Under the pieces are notes generated by a model. The model saw nothing but the letters and a program-made list of their open reading frames with translations, was not told the DNA's origin and searched no databases. Of a stretch of DNA of 64,000 bases, positions 12,801 through 25,951 are shown piece by piece. A program made the position numbers and the translations under genes. This stretch comes from Ziziphus jujuba. Its lineage: Eukaryota > Streptophyta > Magnoliopsida > Rosales > Rhamnaceae. Numbering within the stretch: position 1 is the first letter of the stretch; the number at the start of each line of letters is the position of its first letter. The stretch covers positions 15,149,001 through 15,213,000 of the forward strand of contig NC_083385.1 in NCBI RefSeq assembly GCF_031755915.1. The letters run 5' to 3'.

Positions 12801-15800
12801 GGGATAGGTCAAATTAGGGCTGTGTACAAGCTTCACCCTGACAAGTATTAATACAAATCTCTTTATTTTAGAAAATATTTGCATTAATTATTGAATGACT
12901 CATTAATTTGAGAGTGGTATGAATGGGCCACTTTAAATAGGTCCTAATCCCTTATAATTAATAGTAATTATGTATTTGTCATCAACGGTCAGGTTTACGT
13001 ACATGGCAATATCGGACGATAGGCAAAGAATAATGCCAACAAAAGAGGACCGTCTACGTGGTCAACGGCTCGATTATCCTGAAGCTGTGATTTTGACACA
13101 TCCAGAAAATCCGCAACTTAAAGGAGAGGTATTGTACATTAAAATTACTGTTCATAATGAGATATTATTATGTTTTGTTAAAATTACAATAGTTTTCTAA
13201 TCCAAAATAGAGCGGATCATGTGACATGAATTTATAATGAGGATTTGTTTATTTTAAATATCTATTAGTATTGATTAGTGGTTGTTAGAGTTATTCCAAT
13301 TAAAATTTGATATTCCCTTTTTTAACTTTATAACTAATTTATATGTCTAATAAATTTTATGTAACATTAACAAATATAATTGATGTAGATAAAATACACA
13401 AAATTAGATATGAAATAAAAATAACAAACAAAAAACCAACATGTTACCAAAGACAACTTGGTTACTGATTTTAATTTTTATTATGTTTGAAAATCAGCTT
13501 TAACTAATGAGTTCTATATACATCATATTATTATTATTATTATTATTATTTTATTATGAGATATTTACATTATAAATTAAATATTTTTTTTTCTTAATGA
13601 ACAAAATTCATGCTAATTTTCCTTCTCCATTTATTTCTCATTTCTTTTTTTCTTTTTTATTTTTCTTTTTTTAATTAAACTTCAACATCCATAAGTATAG
13701 ATTTAAATGGCTTATGGAACCAACTCATTTAACGAAAGCCTTTATTTTTATTAACTTTGTTACTGTGATACTGTGCGGGTGGGTGTAGGTGGATGACAAA
13801 TATCAGTATTCATGCGACAACAAAGACAATAAGATTCATGGCTGGATTTCCGAGGATCCACCCGTGGGTTTCTGGATGATCACACCCAGTCATGAATTTC
13901 GTACGGATGGGCCTTTCAAACAAGAACTCACCTCACATACGGGCCCAACTGTCCTTTCTGTAAGCCCACAAATCTGATTTTCTGCTCTTTATTGGATCAC
14001 ACATGACATTTCGAGGCCTATTTACCCCAAAATATGTATGTATACAATGAAATTTCATTGCCTAAAAAGACAATAATTAAATCTTTTTTTAAAAAGAGTA
14101 AATAATTTTTTAACAAACAAATAATGAGTTTTGATGTATTCATTGGCTTGAATCAATGGTAAATTTATTCATAATACACTTCTAAACCCTTATGTTATTT
14201 TTCTAGATTTCTTTTGGATTTTTTAAACGTTAAAGGAATTGAATAATATTAACTTTCTTTTTTAAACCAGATAGATCAAAATGTATTTTAGGTTGAAATT
14301 AATCCTAAATTAAATTCGTCACCAGATGTTTGCAAGTGGACACTACGCTGGGAGGGAATTGGCAATGAAGTTTAAAGATGGAGAACCTTGGAAAAAGGTT
14401 TTTGGGCCTGTTTCGATCTATCTTAATTCAGTTTCAAGCAATGAAGCAAATACCAGTCATACACTCTGGAAAAATGCTAAAGAGCAGGTAGTACAATAAT
14501 ATTGTAATATTATAAATCATAATCTCCCTAGATAGACAAATTTTGGATGAACTGCTTAATTAAGCATTTGATGCTTGTTTAGATGCAAGAAGAGGTTAAA
14601 AAATGGCCATACAATTTCACTCAAAGTGAAGATTTCCCTCATGCGCATCAAAGGGGCTCTGTTAGCGGTCAATTACTAGTTCAAGACAAGTATGATATAA
14701 TTCCCCTATACTAAATACAATATATTTATTATACATGCAGTTTCGATTTCCTAATAATTATCTTCCAAATTGTAGTAGGAGGTACGGTGATATAACAATT
14801 ATAAAGATTGTTACTTTTTCAATTAGATTTTTAGTTTGTAATATTATTTATTAAGGCGTTACTCATAATAAAAAATAAAAATGCAAAAGAAAATAAAGTG
14901 TTATTTATATATAGCATACGTCACCGTATCTTTTATAATTTGGAAATAGTTTCTAAAACAACAAAACTCATATATATAAAAGCATAAACTAACCACAGTC
15001 TTCTGGTTCAATTTAATTAGATACATGAATGAGAGTCTTATTTGGGGTAACTCTGCTTATGTGGGGTTAGCAGCACCTGGTGACAAGGGATCGTGGCAAA
15101 GGGAAAGCAAGGTATTTTTATTCCCTAATCTCCTTCTTTATTCCTCTTTTTTTTTTTTTGGGACAACCCTCTTGTTTCCACTTTGAGTTAGTAATTATGC
15201 TTGAAAAGGCAATTATTAGCTACGAGTAGTTGTAGCTCTGTTAATTTGTCTCCAACATGTGGAATGCTTTAATAGGGTTATCAGTTTTGGACTCAAGCTG
15301 ACCGGCAAGGGCTTTTCTCAATTAAAAATATTCGGCCTGGAAACTATAGTTTATATGCTTCCGTCTCAGGCTTTATTGGGGACTACAAATATGATAATAT
15401 TATTACCATCCAACCAGGTGAAAACTACTTTAATTGCCTTCAATATTCTTCCATTTGCGGAATCCTAATTAGAATAATATTATTCATTACTCGGCTAATT
15501 GTTTTATTTTTATTTATTTATTTATTTGTGTGTACCAACATTTATTAAGTTCCAAATGCAGGTCCAATATCAAATTGGACATCCTTGTATACAAGCCTCC
15601 AAGAAATGGTCCTACTCTTTGGGAAATTGGCATCCCTGATCGTACTGCTGCTGAGTTCTACGTACCAGACCCCTATCCAAATCTCACCAACACTTTGTTC
15701 AATAATAATCCCAAAAACAAGTTGGGTTACTTCTAACTATTTCTCTTTATTTCCTTTTGGGTTGAAGGTCTGGTGCTATAAAATCTCCTTCTCTAATTTA

Positions 15801-17076
15801 TTACCAAAAAAAAAAAAAAAAAACTACTTCTCTTTGTTTTGACCAGAATTTAATCCCAAAATTTGGGGGCTGGGTTTCTTTAAGATATGAAGTAATTTGA
15901 GTGCTCACTCAGATTGCTTTACTTTGCATAATTATAAATTGTTTGGTTTGCAGGTTTAGGCAATACGGCTTGTGGGACCGTTATGCAGATTTATATCCTA
16001 AAGAAGATCTCAGCTATACCATCGATTTCCACGACTATCGAAAAGATTGGTTTTTTGCCCATGTCACTAGGTATATATTCATCATTTCGGTTAGCTACAG
16101 TTGAACCTTTTAAATTATTTGCATTTTACTTTCAAAACTAGATAAAGTTTGGAATGGTCTCGTGAACCATCATTTTATGTCACCTTAGTTTAATTATGGA
16201 TTTTTGGGGTGCAAATTTAGTGAAATTAACTTTATAAAACCCATGTAACTTTATTAGGTGTTATTTAGTAATTTATTTGATTTTTGTTTTCTTATCTAAT
16301 TATGCATATTGTATTTTCTTTAAATGTTTGTTAATATTATAATCAGTTTTTTAGATTTTTCAAATAATTATATATATATATATATATATTTTTTGGAATT
16401 GAAAATAACTAAAATCTTGAAGGAGAAAGGGTTTTTTAACTTATTATTATTATTATTATTTTGAATTTTCTTTTCATCTTAAATGTTTGCTTTGCTACCC
16501 ATCTATTTATTCAATTTGATTAATGCATTGTGTCGCAGGAAAACCGGAGATCGCTCGTATAAAGCAACCACATGGCAGGTTATATTCGAACTTGAAAATG
16601 GACCCAACAATGGAGATTACACACTCCAAATTGCATTGGCCTGGGCATCGTTTTCTGAATTGCAGGTATATCTATATTCTTATTTATTTATTTATTTTTT
16701 TTTTGGTCGATGAAATAGTAAAGAATATAGGGTTTTTAATTAACATATTACTCTTTGATTAAAAAAATATAAAAAAAATTAATATGTTACTCAGACAAGT
16801 AATAAAGCAGTGTTTGGTCTTGTAATTTATAAGGTTCGGTTCAACGACAAAGGATGTAGGCCAGCTCATTTTACAACAGGGTTAATAGGAAAAGGAAAGG
16901 ATAATGCCATAGCAAGGCATGGTATCCATGGCTTGTACTGGTTTTATAGCATCAAAGTCCCAAGCTACCGGCTTCGACAAGGAAACAACACCATCTATCT
17001 TACTCAATCCAAAGCCAAAGGCCATTTCAATGGAATTATGTATGATTATATCAGACTAGAAGGACCTTCACTATAA
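9870..17076 (+). CDS. Rhamnogalacturonate lyase, full 16-exon gene with an apparent 1-bp frameshift
   Basis: PL4 lyases cleave the rhamnogalacturonan I backbone of pectin by beta-elimination, normally in the cell wall. Exons: 9870-9994, 11183-11243, 12029-12150, 12312-12362, 12465-12584, 12725-12844, 12993-13128, 13789-13959, 14326-14487, 14583-14689, 15021-15111, 15276-15417, 15562-15720, 15954-16070, 16539-16665, 16834-17076. The product would be about 684 aa, usual for plant members. It has an N-terminal hydrophobic signal or anchor (about 15-33), the catalytic domain (about 60-350), a FnIII-like domain (about 395-475) and a C-terminal carbohydrate-binding-like domain. Phase breaks at exon 13: this copy has 'gcaggtcc' where the upstream copy has 'gcagggtcc', so the exon sum is 2,054 nt, one short of a multiple of three. 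If real, the protein leaves frame near residue 470 and stops at about 16,883. A likely poly(A) signal AATAAA lies at 17,296. Confidence 0.85.
10401..11030. mobile_element. MITE-like element in lyase intron 1
   Basis: The left end near 10,403 reads 'ttttggtaacattta'. The right end near 11,005-11,030 contains 'ataaaggttaccaaacaa', its imperfect inverse complement, and the inverted similarity continues for roughly 40 bp as T-rich/A-rich arms. The interior also has a direct repeat ('caaaccaagaaaaaa') at about 10,570 and 10,982. No convincing target duplication is visible. The relic paralogue intron lacks the element. No coding capacity. Confidence 0.5.
15749..15821 (+). mobile_element. Short SINE-tail insertion with 14-bp target duplication
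   Basis: This lies in intron 13 of the lyase gene. Near-perfect direct repeats (13 of 14 identical), 'aactatttctcttt' at 15735-15748 and 'aactacttctcttt' at 15822-15835, flank about 73 bp ending '..ttatt-acc' and A18. The end resembles the 3' end of the SINE-like elements elsewhere in the window ('..gttgtaacc' plus A tail). The upstream truncated copy lacks the segment in the same intron. Confidence 0.6.
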
Positions 17077-18870
17077 TGTCATCATGATGCATGTGTATGT
17101 ATATATATATATGTATGATGGAGCCTAGGGGTGTGAGAAGAAAACCCAATTAAAGAATCATAAGAAGATTATGATGCTTCTCCAGTGGAAGAATTTCTTT
17201 AACGTATAAAGCTGCTCTAAAATTCAGATAAAAATCGTGAAATACATGCTAGAAAGCCTTTGAGAAGACGAGCTCCTTTATATGAAGCTTAGGGAAATAA
17301 AATGCATCATTCAGAACAAGTAAACTTTGTCTATTTCAAAATAAATAAATAAATAAATAAATAAAGAATAAGTAACTTAATTTGTCAATACAAAACCATT
17401 ATCATCGTGATGCCTGGCCAAAAAAAATGGCATGGCTACGTAGGTGTGTATATCTTGTAAGCGAATTATCTTTGATTTAGTATTTAGGGATGTTTATGTT
17501 AAAAAATGTTTATCCATTGGATATATTATTTATTGTTATTTAAATTTAAATTTGAAATCCAAATAACATGTTATAATCGCTAGCACATTAATCATATAAG
17601 TATCTCTAATTTAATTAATAAAGTCATTGAGTTAAAAAAAAATTTGAGATTAATTCTTGTTCTAACTATGCATAAACTTTTTAGAAACTAAATAGCTAAA
17701 AAGAGTTACAATTAATATATATATATATATATATTTGAAACCACTTATATATTTAAATATTCTTCCAAAAAACTATATATTTAAATCGAAACAACAATAT
17801 TGTATTAGGCAATTATAATGACTAAAATATATAATTTGTCGAAAATATTGACCATTTTTAGTTACTTTGAGTTGAATTTTAACCATGGTCCACTAATCGT
17901 TGGTTTCGGAGAAATACGCGTCACATGATTGTCTTCATATGTCAAAATTATTATTTCTTGAAAAAATTTTAGTGTGCCATCTGCTGCCAAGATAACGTTG
18001 GTAATTAAGTTTCCATTGAACATAAAAAAGAAAAAAAAAAGAAGAAGAGTTTAGGAAAGAAATTAACATCAATTAAAACATGCATACACATTAAATAACT
18101 TTAATTAATGGTATCTCACATTAATTATAGAATCTGAATATATTATAATGAAACACGTAGACAAATCATATAGTATGGTGTCCATCTCACAAACACATGG
18201 ATCTCATATAGATAGATGTAAAATCCTTGACGTGGACCCATATGTATGTGTAAGAGGAGTCCAAGTTTAATTTACCAAAAAAGAGGAGTCCAGGATAGGC
18301 TGGACCTATAAAATAATTTCTCATAAATTAATGATAGAGATAAGGATAATCGTCCCACGCAATTGCCTAGATAGGTTATTTTGAACAACTACTGCTCACA
18401 AACTATTGAGAAGAAAAGTGCACCCCAAGCACATTTTACCCAAAAAAAGGTATACCTAGCTCAAAAGTCTGGTCCGACATATATATATATATATATATAT
18501 ATATTAAGTAGAAAAATATTAATTGTTTGTTACTAGTCATGTGATTGACGTTCATACGTCAGAATGTTATATGATAACTTTCTCCATGTGTATTTTTAGT
18601 AGAAAACCTTAAAATAAAATCAAGTAATTAATAATTAGCATCGGATATAAGTATATACATGTAAAATAAAATCAATTAATTAATAATTAGCATGGGATAT
18701 AAGTATATATATATATATATATATGTAATCTCTCAGTTCTAAATTTCTAATCCAGCCAAATTTGACCCGTATCTTTTTTGATTTTTCTTAGCTAGACTGT
18801 TACATGGAGGAATAATCAAAACGTGGAGAGAGATCACTTTTAAAGTCTCTCCATTGATAATAGTTTCTAA

Positions 18871-18901
<31 letters not shown>

Positions 18902-18976
18902 GTATAACAAAAACTTTTCTTCATTGTTCTCCAAAACTTTACTCAAAACTCAGAGCTGTCAGTTCTTTTTCTATCA
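17077..18976. other. Intergenic between the lyase cluster and the dehydrogenase array
   Basis: No gene is recognised. The right part is the upstream region of dehydrogenase A. It carries a 52-bp-period tandem duplication (listed separately) and several (ta)n runs (18,480-18,505, 18,703-18,724, 18,876-18,901), so a TATA box cannot be singled out. Confidence 0.6.
18611..18709. repeat. Two-copy tandem repeat upstream of dehydrogenase A, period 52 bp
   Basis: Copies at 18611-18657 and 18663-18709 are nearly identical, sharing 'taattaataattagcat' and 'ggatataagtatata'. They lie about 270-365 bp before the start codon of A and could hold duplicated regulatory sites. The motifs themselves are only AT-rich. 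Confidence 0.85.
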
Positions 18977-19580
18977 ATGGGAGTTCCAGAGAAAAAAGGA
19001 AAAATGGCAAAGGCCCCAGAAGCAGAAGAAAAAGAGCATCCAGTGAAGGCATTTGGGTGGGCCGCTAGAGACTCATCTGGGTATCTCTTTCCCTTCAACT
19101 TCTCCAGAAGGTACCCAAAAAAAAAAAATAAATAAATAAATAAAATTCAATGTTTACCACTATATTTAATTTATGTGAAAAAAAAAATTATCACAGTTAT
19201 TTTGATGATTGGTAAATTAAAAATTACAGGGAAACAGGTGATGAGGACGTGAGGTTAAAGGTATTGTATTGCGGGATTTGCCACACAGATCTTCATTTTA
19301 TTAAGAATGATTGGGGCATCTCGCTTTACCCCCTTGTTCCCGGGTAAGTCTCAAGGCTTAAACTTTAATTTCAATTATTTTATCTATTTTTTTAATTTGT
19401 TCTTTTCCATATTGATCTGTGTAAATATTAAACATCCTAAATATTTTGATAAACTTTTTGAGTTTCCCTTTTTTTTTCTTTTTCTTTTTTCTTTTTTCCA
19501 AATAGCATAACAAGTGCTATGGGTTAGAGTTGAAATGCCTAGCATCTTCCAAAACCGTTTAACACAACCATAAATATCCT

Positions 19581-19615
<35 letters not shown>

Positions 19616-22470
19616 AGTAAAATAAATGTTTCTTTTGAAAAAGCAGGCACTATGAAAAGTTACAGTAGATATTGAGATAATTGTGTCAAGAAATTACATT
19701 GCATGCATAAGGTGTTGAGCTTGAGCCATTAACCGTGGAAGTATGCATGTGTCGAATTGATAGTTGAAATTAAAATATAGTCGGGCCGATCCATTTATAC
19801 ATATACGAAGCCCAATAGATATCATATAAAAGCTCACTTCCACAAGAATTATAACTTTTTATCAAGCTGCTTCTTCTTCTTCCCTTTTATTTATTTTATT
19901 TATTTATTTTTTTTATTATTATTTTGATAAAATGGGAAAGGTGATTTTAACACCAGATTCTAAGATTTAGAAGTTATTACCAATGATCAATGCCAAATTT
20001 TTTACCAATCACGGTGTATGATTTACGTTGCTTTTGACAGCCTATATTAAGCAAATAGTACAGTATTATGTTTTGTGCACTTTAAAGTTGCAAAAAATAG
20101 ATCCAACCCGCTTGGGTTTAACTTGCACTAGCTCATGCTGCAACTTCTTCTTCTTCTTCTTCTTTTTTTGTGTTAGTTGGAACTAAAATATACATATTTA
20201 CTTAAAAAAAAAAAGGGTTAATTTCATTTAAAAGTAGGTTAATTTCATTTATTCTCTTAAAATTTGATTTAAATATAATTTGGTTCCTATAGTTTCTAAA
20301 ATATCATTTACCTTTTTTTAGATTTTAAATAGTTTTTATTTTTTTTCTTTGTTATTTCATTTACACCTTTCAAAATAATTTCATTTACACTTTTATGAGG
20401 ACGTCATTGTAATTTTTAAAATCTGAAAAACTAAATTTTTATTTTTCAATATATTTTTCTTAATTATTTTAATATTATTATAAATAGTAGTCAAAACTCA
20501 AAATTTAAAATATTATAGATAATGTAATTGTTTAAGAAAATTATGAGAGTAATAAAAAAAATCATGACAACTTGAAAAAGTGGTTTTATTTTTGTTTTTT
20601 AACAAGTAAAAATAAAATCCTTTCAATAGTTTAATATAATTATTTTTAAAAAAATATACATAAGTAACAATGAAAATCAATTATTGTCTATTTTAAACAA
20701 TCTAATTATTTATAAAAGGTTAAATGAATAATATTAAAAATCAATTTTATATTGACAAAAATATATTTTTCATAAAAAATAATAGTATAGCGCGTTCTTG
20801 TTCTAAACATTATACAATATTAATGCGATACAGTACATTACAATAAAGTTCAATATAATACAGTAAGATTAAGTTAATACAGTACAATCTTGGATACCAA
20901 ACATATGCTCATTTTTATGGAAATAAAACGACAATTTTCCATCAATTTTCCCAGTCCAGAAATTGTAGTTTTTAATACCCAATTAAACTTTCATAAGAAT
21001 TAACTTTTTTTAAGGAGAATGGATTAGTAATCTCTTTATTAAACAAATTATTGTGTAATATATATACATTAGCACAAATTTAGTGTGGAGGCATTGCAGA
21101 CATGAGATTGTAGGGGAAGTGACCCAAGTAGGAAGCAAAGTGAAGAAGGTGAAAGTGGGAGACAAAGTGGGTGTGGGATGCAGGGCTGGTGCTTGCCATT
21201 CCTGCGAGAACTGCTACAATGACCTCGAAAGCTACTGCTCCAAAACCATACGAACCTACTCTTCCATTTACCACGATGGAACCGTCACATACGGCGGCTA
21301 CTCCGACACCATGGTCGCCGAACAGCGCTACGTCGTTCGGTTTCACGATAACATGCCGCTGGATTCCGGTGCTCCTCTACTGTGTGCTGGGATTACCGTT
21401 TACAGTCCCTTGAAATATTTTGGGCTGGGGGAACCTGGCAAGCATGTTGGGATTGTAGGCCTCGGTGGAGTTGGTCATGTGGCTGTCAAATTTGCAAAGG
21501 CTCTTGGTGCTAAAGTCAAGGTAATTAGTACCTCCCCAAGCAAGAAATCTGAAGCTTTGGATCGTCTTGCTGCTGATTCTTTTTTGGTCAGCCACGACCT
21601 GGACCAAATGCAGGTAATTTACTTATAGTACTTCAGCACCTTAGTCAAAATATTGGTCAACCTATACTATATATATATACATATTTTTTTTCAAAATGAC
21701 ATTTTTGCCTTTATTTTATAACTATTTACATAAGAATAAAAGAAGGGAGAAAAAAAAAAAAAAAGGTAAAAATTGTCATCTATGAAATATTAGGAGCTAG
21801 ATAATAAGATTTTATAAAAGAAAAGTATATTTCTGAAAAATGAAAATGTAAAATGCATAGAAGGACTAAAGTGGAAGTTACCCTATAATTTATTACTTTG
21901 TCTCTTAATGATATTATTTATTTTTCAAGGCAAACACAGGAACTTTGGATGGGATCATAGACACGGTCTCAGCTGTGCATTCTATTTCGCCGCTACTCGG
22001 TCTCTTGAAGTCCCATGGAAAGCTTGTTCTTGTGGGTGCACCGGAAAAGCCATTAGAGCTACCCGTTTTTCCTTTAATATCGGGTAAGTAGGTAAATAAA
22101 TTTTAATTATGAATTTATCATTAATTTTGAACCTAACAATATGGGTTTTAGAGCATTTATATAACGATGAGAAAATAAATGTGAACTATATAATACAGGA
22201 AGGAAGATGGTGGTGGGTAGTTGCGTTGGGGGAATGAAAGAGACGCAAGAGATGATTGATTTTGCTTCAGAACATAACATAACAGCCGATATCGAGGTTA
22301 TTTCTATGGATTATGTGAACACAGCAATGCAACGCCTCGTTAAGAATGATGTTCGATACCGCTTTGTCATTGACATTGGAAATACTCTTAGCTGCATCTA
22401 CAATACCTTAGAAGACTTGCTTTTATGTTTTTCAACTTTCCGGCTGCTTCGCTACTGTAACACACTATGA
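18977..22470 (+). CDS. Cinnamyl-alcohol-dehydrogenase-like protein (copy A)
   Basis: This is a zinc-dependent medium-chain alcohol dehydrogenase of the plant mannitol dehydrogenase/ELI3/SAD-like class, a likely NADP(H)-dependent cytosolic aldehyde/alcohol oxidoreductase. The substrate cannot be read from sequence. Exons: 18977-19110, 19230-19343, 21100-21613, 21930-22083, 22199-22470; the predicted protein is 395 aa. Catalytic zinc ligands are in 'GICHTDLH' (C62), 'HE' after exon 2 (H84) and 'LLCAGIT' (C178). The structural zinc lobe '[15 protein letters not shown]' has all four Cys (115, 118, 121, 129). The Rossmann motif is 'GLGGVGH'. Unusual points are an N-terminus about 12 residues longer than B, F and G with two in-frame Met codons (positions 1 and 10), and a C-terminus extended by about 25 residues past the usual end 'GNTL'. 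An internal start at Met10 is a fair alternative. Intron 2 is long (1.76 kb). A MITE begins 50 bp after the stop. Confidence 0.87.
19344..21099. other. Long intron 2 of dehydrogenase A
   Basis: No embedded gene is recognised. The intron contains an A35 tract (about 19,585-19,619), a (ttc)n run near 20,140-20,165 and otherwise AT-rich sequence. Short open frames here are poly(A)/poly(T) artefacts. Confidence 0.7.
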
Positions 22471-22519
22471 CATTATGTTTTTTTTTTTTTGTTACTATTA
22501 ATTATATTGGGATTGAGAA

Positions 22520-23054
22520 TAGGAATGTTAATTTATTCCGTACATTTCAAAAACCGGTGTATTGTCCCTAATAGGATGGTTTTTTTCCAGAAAAATTGAG
22601 ACGGCATGACGAACTTAGGATAAATCCTTAAAATCCGAATCAGGAATAGATCGGGACCAGGGAATAAAGAACCTGGTTTGAAACTGTCCCGTATATATTT
22701 ACTTATTTTTTTATATATTTTATATATTTGGATTATTGTTAAAGATATATTTTATTATAATTGTAAATTTAAACCTTAATGTATTTTATTGTATTTTTAT
22801 TATATTTTAGTTACTTTATTTACATTTTATTTATAAAAAAAATTATATAAATTTCTTAATAAAAAATTATATCAATTATAAAAAAATAAAAATAAATGGA
22901 AAAACCGCTATGCCTCGTCTTCGATTGGAAAATTCTTATCCTCGCTCCGTCTCTAAAGAAACAAAAAAAACCACAAGAACGGAATAAAAAATTTTCCATG
23001 AGGATAAGATGGAATTTTAAAAACCAACCTTATCCTACTCCGTTGACATTCCTA
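22520..23054. mobile_element. hAT-type MITE with perfect 8-bp target duplication
   Basis: The 535-bp element starts 'taggaatgttaa' and ends 'ttgacattccta', which are terminal inverted repeats of 12 bp with one mismatch. It is bounded by the perfect 8-bp direct repeat 'attgagaa' at 22512-22519 and 23055-23062. An 8-bp duplication is the hAT hallmark. The element has relatively GC-richer ends and a very AT-rich centre. It encodes no transposase; an open frame at 22,896-23,105 runs across its right end and is not a gene. It sits immediately downstream of dehydrogenase A. Confidence 0.85.
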
Positions 23055-23062
23055 ATTGAGAA

Positions 23063-25908
23063 ATTGAACACTAATTATTATCGGAGAAAACACAAAAGCT
23101 TGTAACAATAAATTGTTCTCTACCTATAGAGTGAACATTATGTTCTTCTGAAGTATAATATCCTAAAATTAAATTAATTTGTTTTCCTCATTATGTAATA
23201 CATATATTTTTGGATTATACACTTTCAAAAAAACACGCATGTCTTAAATTAACAAACTCAAATTATTAAGTTCCACATCTAAATAACAAATTTGCAAGAC
23301 AAGTTTCATGTCAATTATTCAATTTTTTTTAATCTTACTCTTTAACTTATTCAATTAATATTATTTTTTTGGGTCCCTAGATCTATTCCCTCAACCACTT
23401 TTATCATTTTTAGTCCACAATGAAATTAAAATTTAAATAGAAAGACCCAACCTGAAAAAATTAAAATGCATGGTCCACCCTTGAAATTTGGGATGAAGTA
23501 CAAGGCCAAAAATATAACGAGACTTAAATAAGTTTGACCGAATATTCTAGGATGCTAATATATATATATATATATATATTATATTGATATTGAAGTTATG
23601 AGATTTGGATCATCATTTTGGAAAATAGCGGTTCTACTATAAAGGATAAGGAGCCTCTCTCGTATCATTTGAGATGGAAAGATTTCAATTAGAGTTAACT
23701 AAATTGTGTCATGCCAAGTTTTTAGATTTAGTGGTTAAAAGTTTCCCATTTCATAACCGTTAATTTGGAAACAATCATATTAATTATTGATCGGGGATAA
23801 TTTTCTTACATGATTTAGAATAAAAAATAATTTAATAAAATACAACTATCAAAAATTGAATTTTAAATAAAAAATTGCAAAATATAATCAAAATAATATA
23901 TAATATATTTCCATGATAATTATTTAAAAATAACCAATAAATTTTAAAAGTAAATAATAAAACAAGTTAATTCCAAGTTAACTTTCAAGGTTCTTATCCT
24001 TTGTATATACAATATGTATAGCCTATCAAATATGCACTTTCAACATCCTAAACTTTTTTTGTTTTTGAATTAAAATTTAACAAGCTAAAGCCTAATTGAC
24101 TTATGTTTACGGGAGAACACAGAATAACTTTTACACATCTCCTTTAAAATTTAAGATAAAAATATCGTATAAGTTACAATCAACTTTGCTTTTACTTTAT
24201 ATTATTATTTAACTCTAAACATTATTAAAGATAAGTATCATGAAAATATATTTTATATTATTTTGACTATATTTTGGGATTATTGTTTCCTTAAAAATAA
24301 TCAACTAGCAATTCAATTGGGTAGCCATATTTGTTTTTGACTTTTTTTAATTCTAAATCATATAAAAATTTTAGCATCAATCAATGACTAATAAAGTCAA
24401 TCGTTTCCAAATTAATAGTATTGACATGAAATAACTCTAACTATTGGATAAAACAACAAAGGTTTTTTGGTAATGGATAAAACAACAAAGTTGACATAAC
24501 ACAATTTGGTTAATCCAAATTGAAATCCTTCTTTTCATTTAAAAAAAAGATTAAACTGTCCTAGGGTTGAATTAATTGCTTGCCAATAATATATGGAAAC
24601 ATGATAATGTTTGATGCACAAAGTTAATGTATTTTTATTTCCAATAAAGTGTGTCACTTAATTAAGGATTTATATTTGTCTCTATATACTAATTTTAGCC
24701 AAAAGTTAACTTTGCCAGCTCTTGCTGATGGACGGTTTGACAGTCCGAATGTTTTTAAATTTAAATTATGTATTAATAGAGCAAATATTGATAATTTATT
24801 TTGGGAAGCTAAAATATGGGGACTCATGGTATTTTCCATAAACATGGATAGCTACATTTTTAAGTAATTTTTTAAAAGTGACACGCCTTTTAAAAAAAAA
24901 AGAAAAGAAAAATACCATCGAATAAAAACTAGTGTTAGAAAAAGCTACTTAGAAATTAAAAAAGAAAAAAGAAAAAAGAAAAAGCTACTTTGAAATTAAA
25001 AAAGAGAAAAATACCATTAAATAAAAATAGTGTTGGATAAAGCAACTATCCTTATAAAAAAAAAATAAACACAAATATATATAGTAGTCGACCAATTGCC
25101 ACATATCACTCATCAGCATCGGGTGGACATGGATTTGATTGGTTTGATTTTGAACCGAAATACAATTCAATCCATACATATTGATTTTTCTAATTTACAA
25201 TCCAAATCAAACCATTGAAGTATTAAATCCAAATCAAACCAAACCATTTATGATCGGTTTAATTTTGATTGGTTGATTGATTTGAAACTTACTAATTTAT
25301 AAATATATAATACAAATAAAAAATTTTCCAAATATAAAATATAAATAATAAATTATAATTATCCAAACATAAAATACAATTAGAATAATACAACATAGTC
25401 TACAATAGAAAATAAAGAAGAAAATGTAGCAAATGATACACATCATGCATTTATTAAATAGCAAATATTAATGTCATCATCTCACTCATATAAAATCAAA
25501 TTAAAATTGTTAGACCAAATAATGTAAAATAATACATTCGTCAAAATTCATTCATTCAAGAATCAATGCATAATTCCTTTTTTTTTTTAACCTTAAAACT
25601 TTGATAAATCATAAGTCAATAAATGTTGACAGGTTCACTAATTTTAGTTGATTTTGTAAGCTCTACAAAGATCAAAACAATAAAATTAGCAATAAATTAT
25701 ATTTAAACATTTATATATATATATATATATAAGTAATAATTGGATACAATATATGTAGATATATATATATATATATATGATGGGGATGTAAAAAAAAAAT
25801 TATATATTATGGTGATGGCGATGGACTGGTGGTGGACGGCAACAAAAATAAATATTTAGTTTAGGATTATAATTTATAATTTAATTTGGGATTTGAGATA
25901 TGGAGATT

Positions 25909-25951
<43 letters not shown>

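Noticed and set aside
15585..15842. Alternative frame through lyase exon 13 as a separate gene
   Set aside because: This is the frame entered after the one-base deficit; it has no family similarity, and the conserved protein is encoded in the other frame.
21080..21346. Minus-strand open frame opposite exon 3 of dehydrogenase A (similar ones opposite exon 3 of C and F)
   Set aside because: These are shadows of conserved exon 3 codon structure on the other strand; the + strand carries the recognised domain.
22896..23105. 69-residue open frame downstream of dehydrogenase A
   Set aside because: It starts inside the hAT-type MITE and runs over its right end. There is no transposase similarity.
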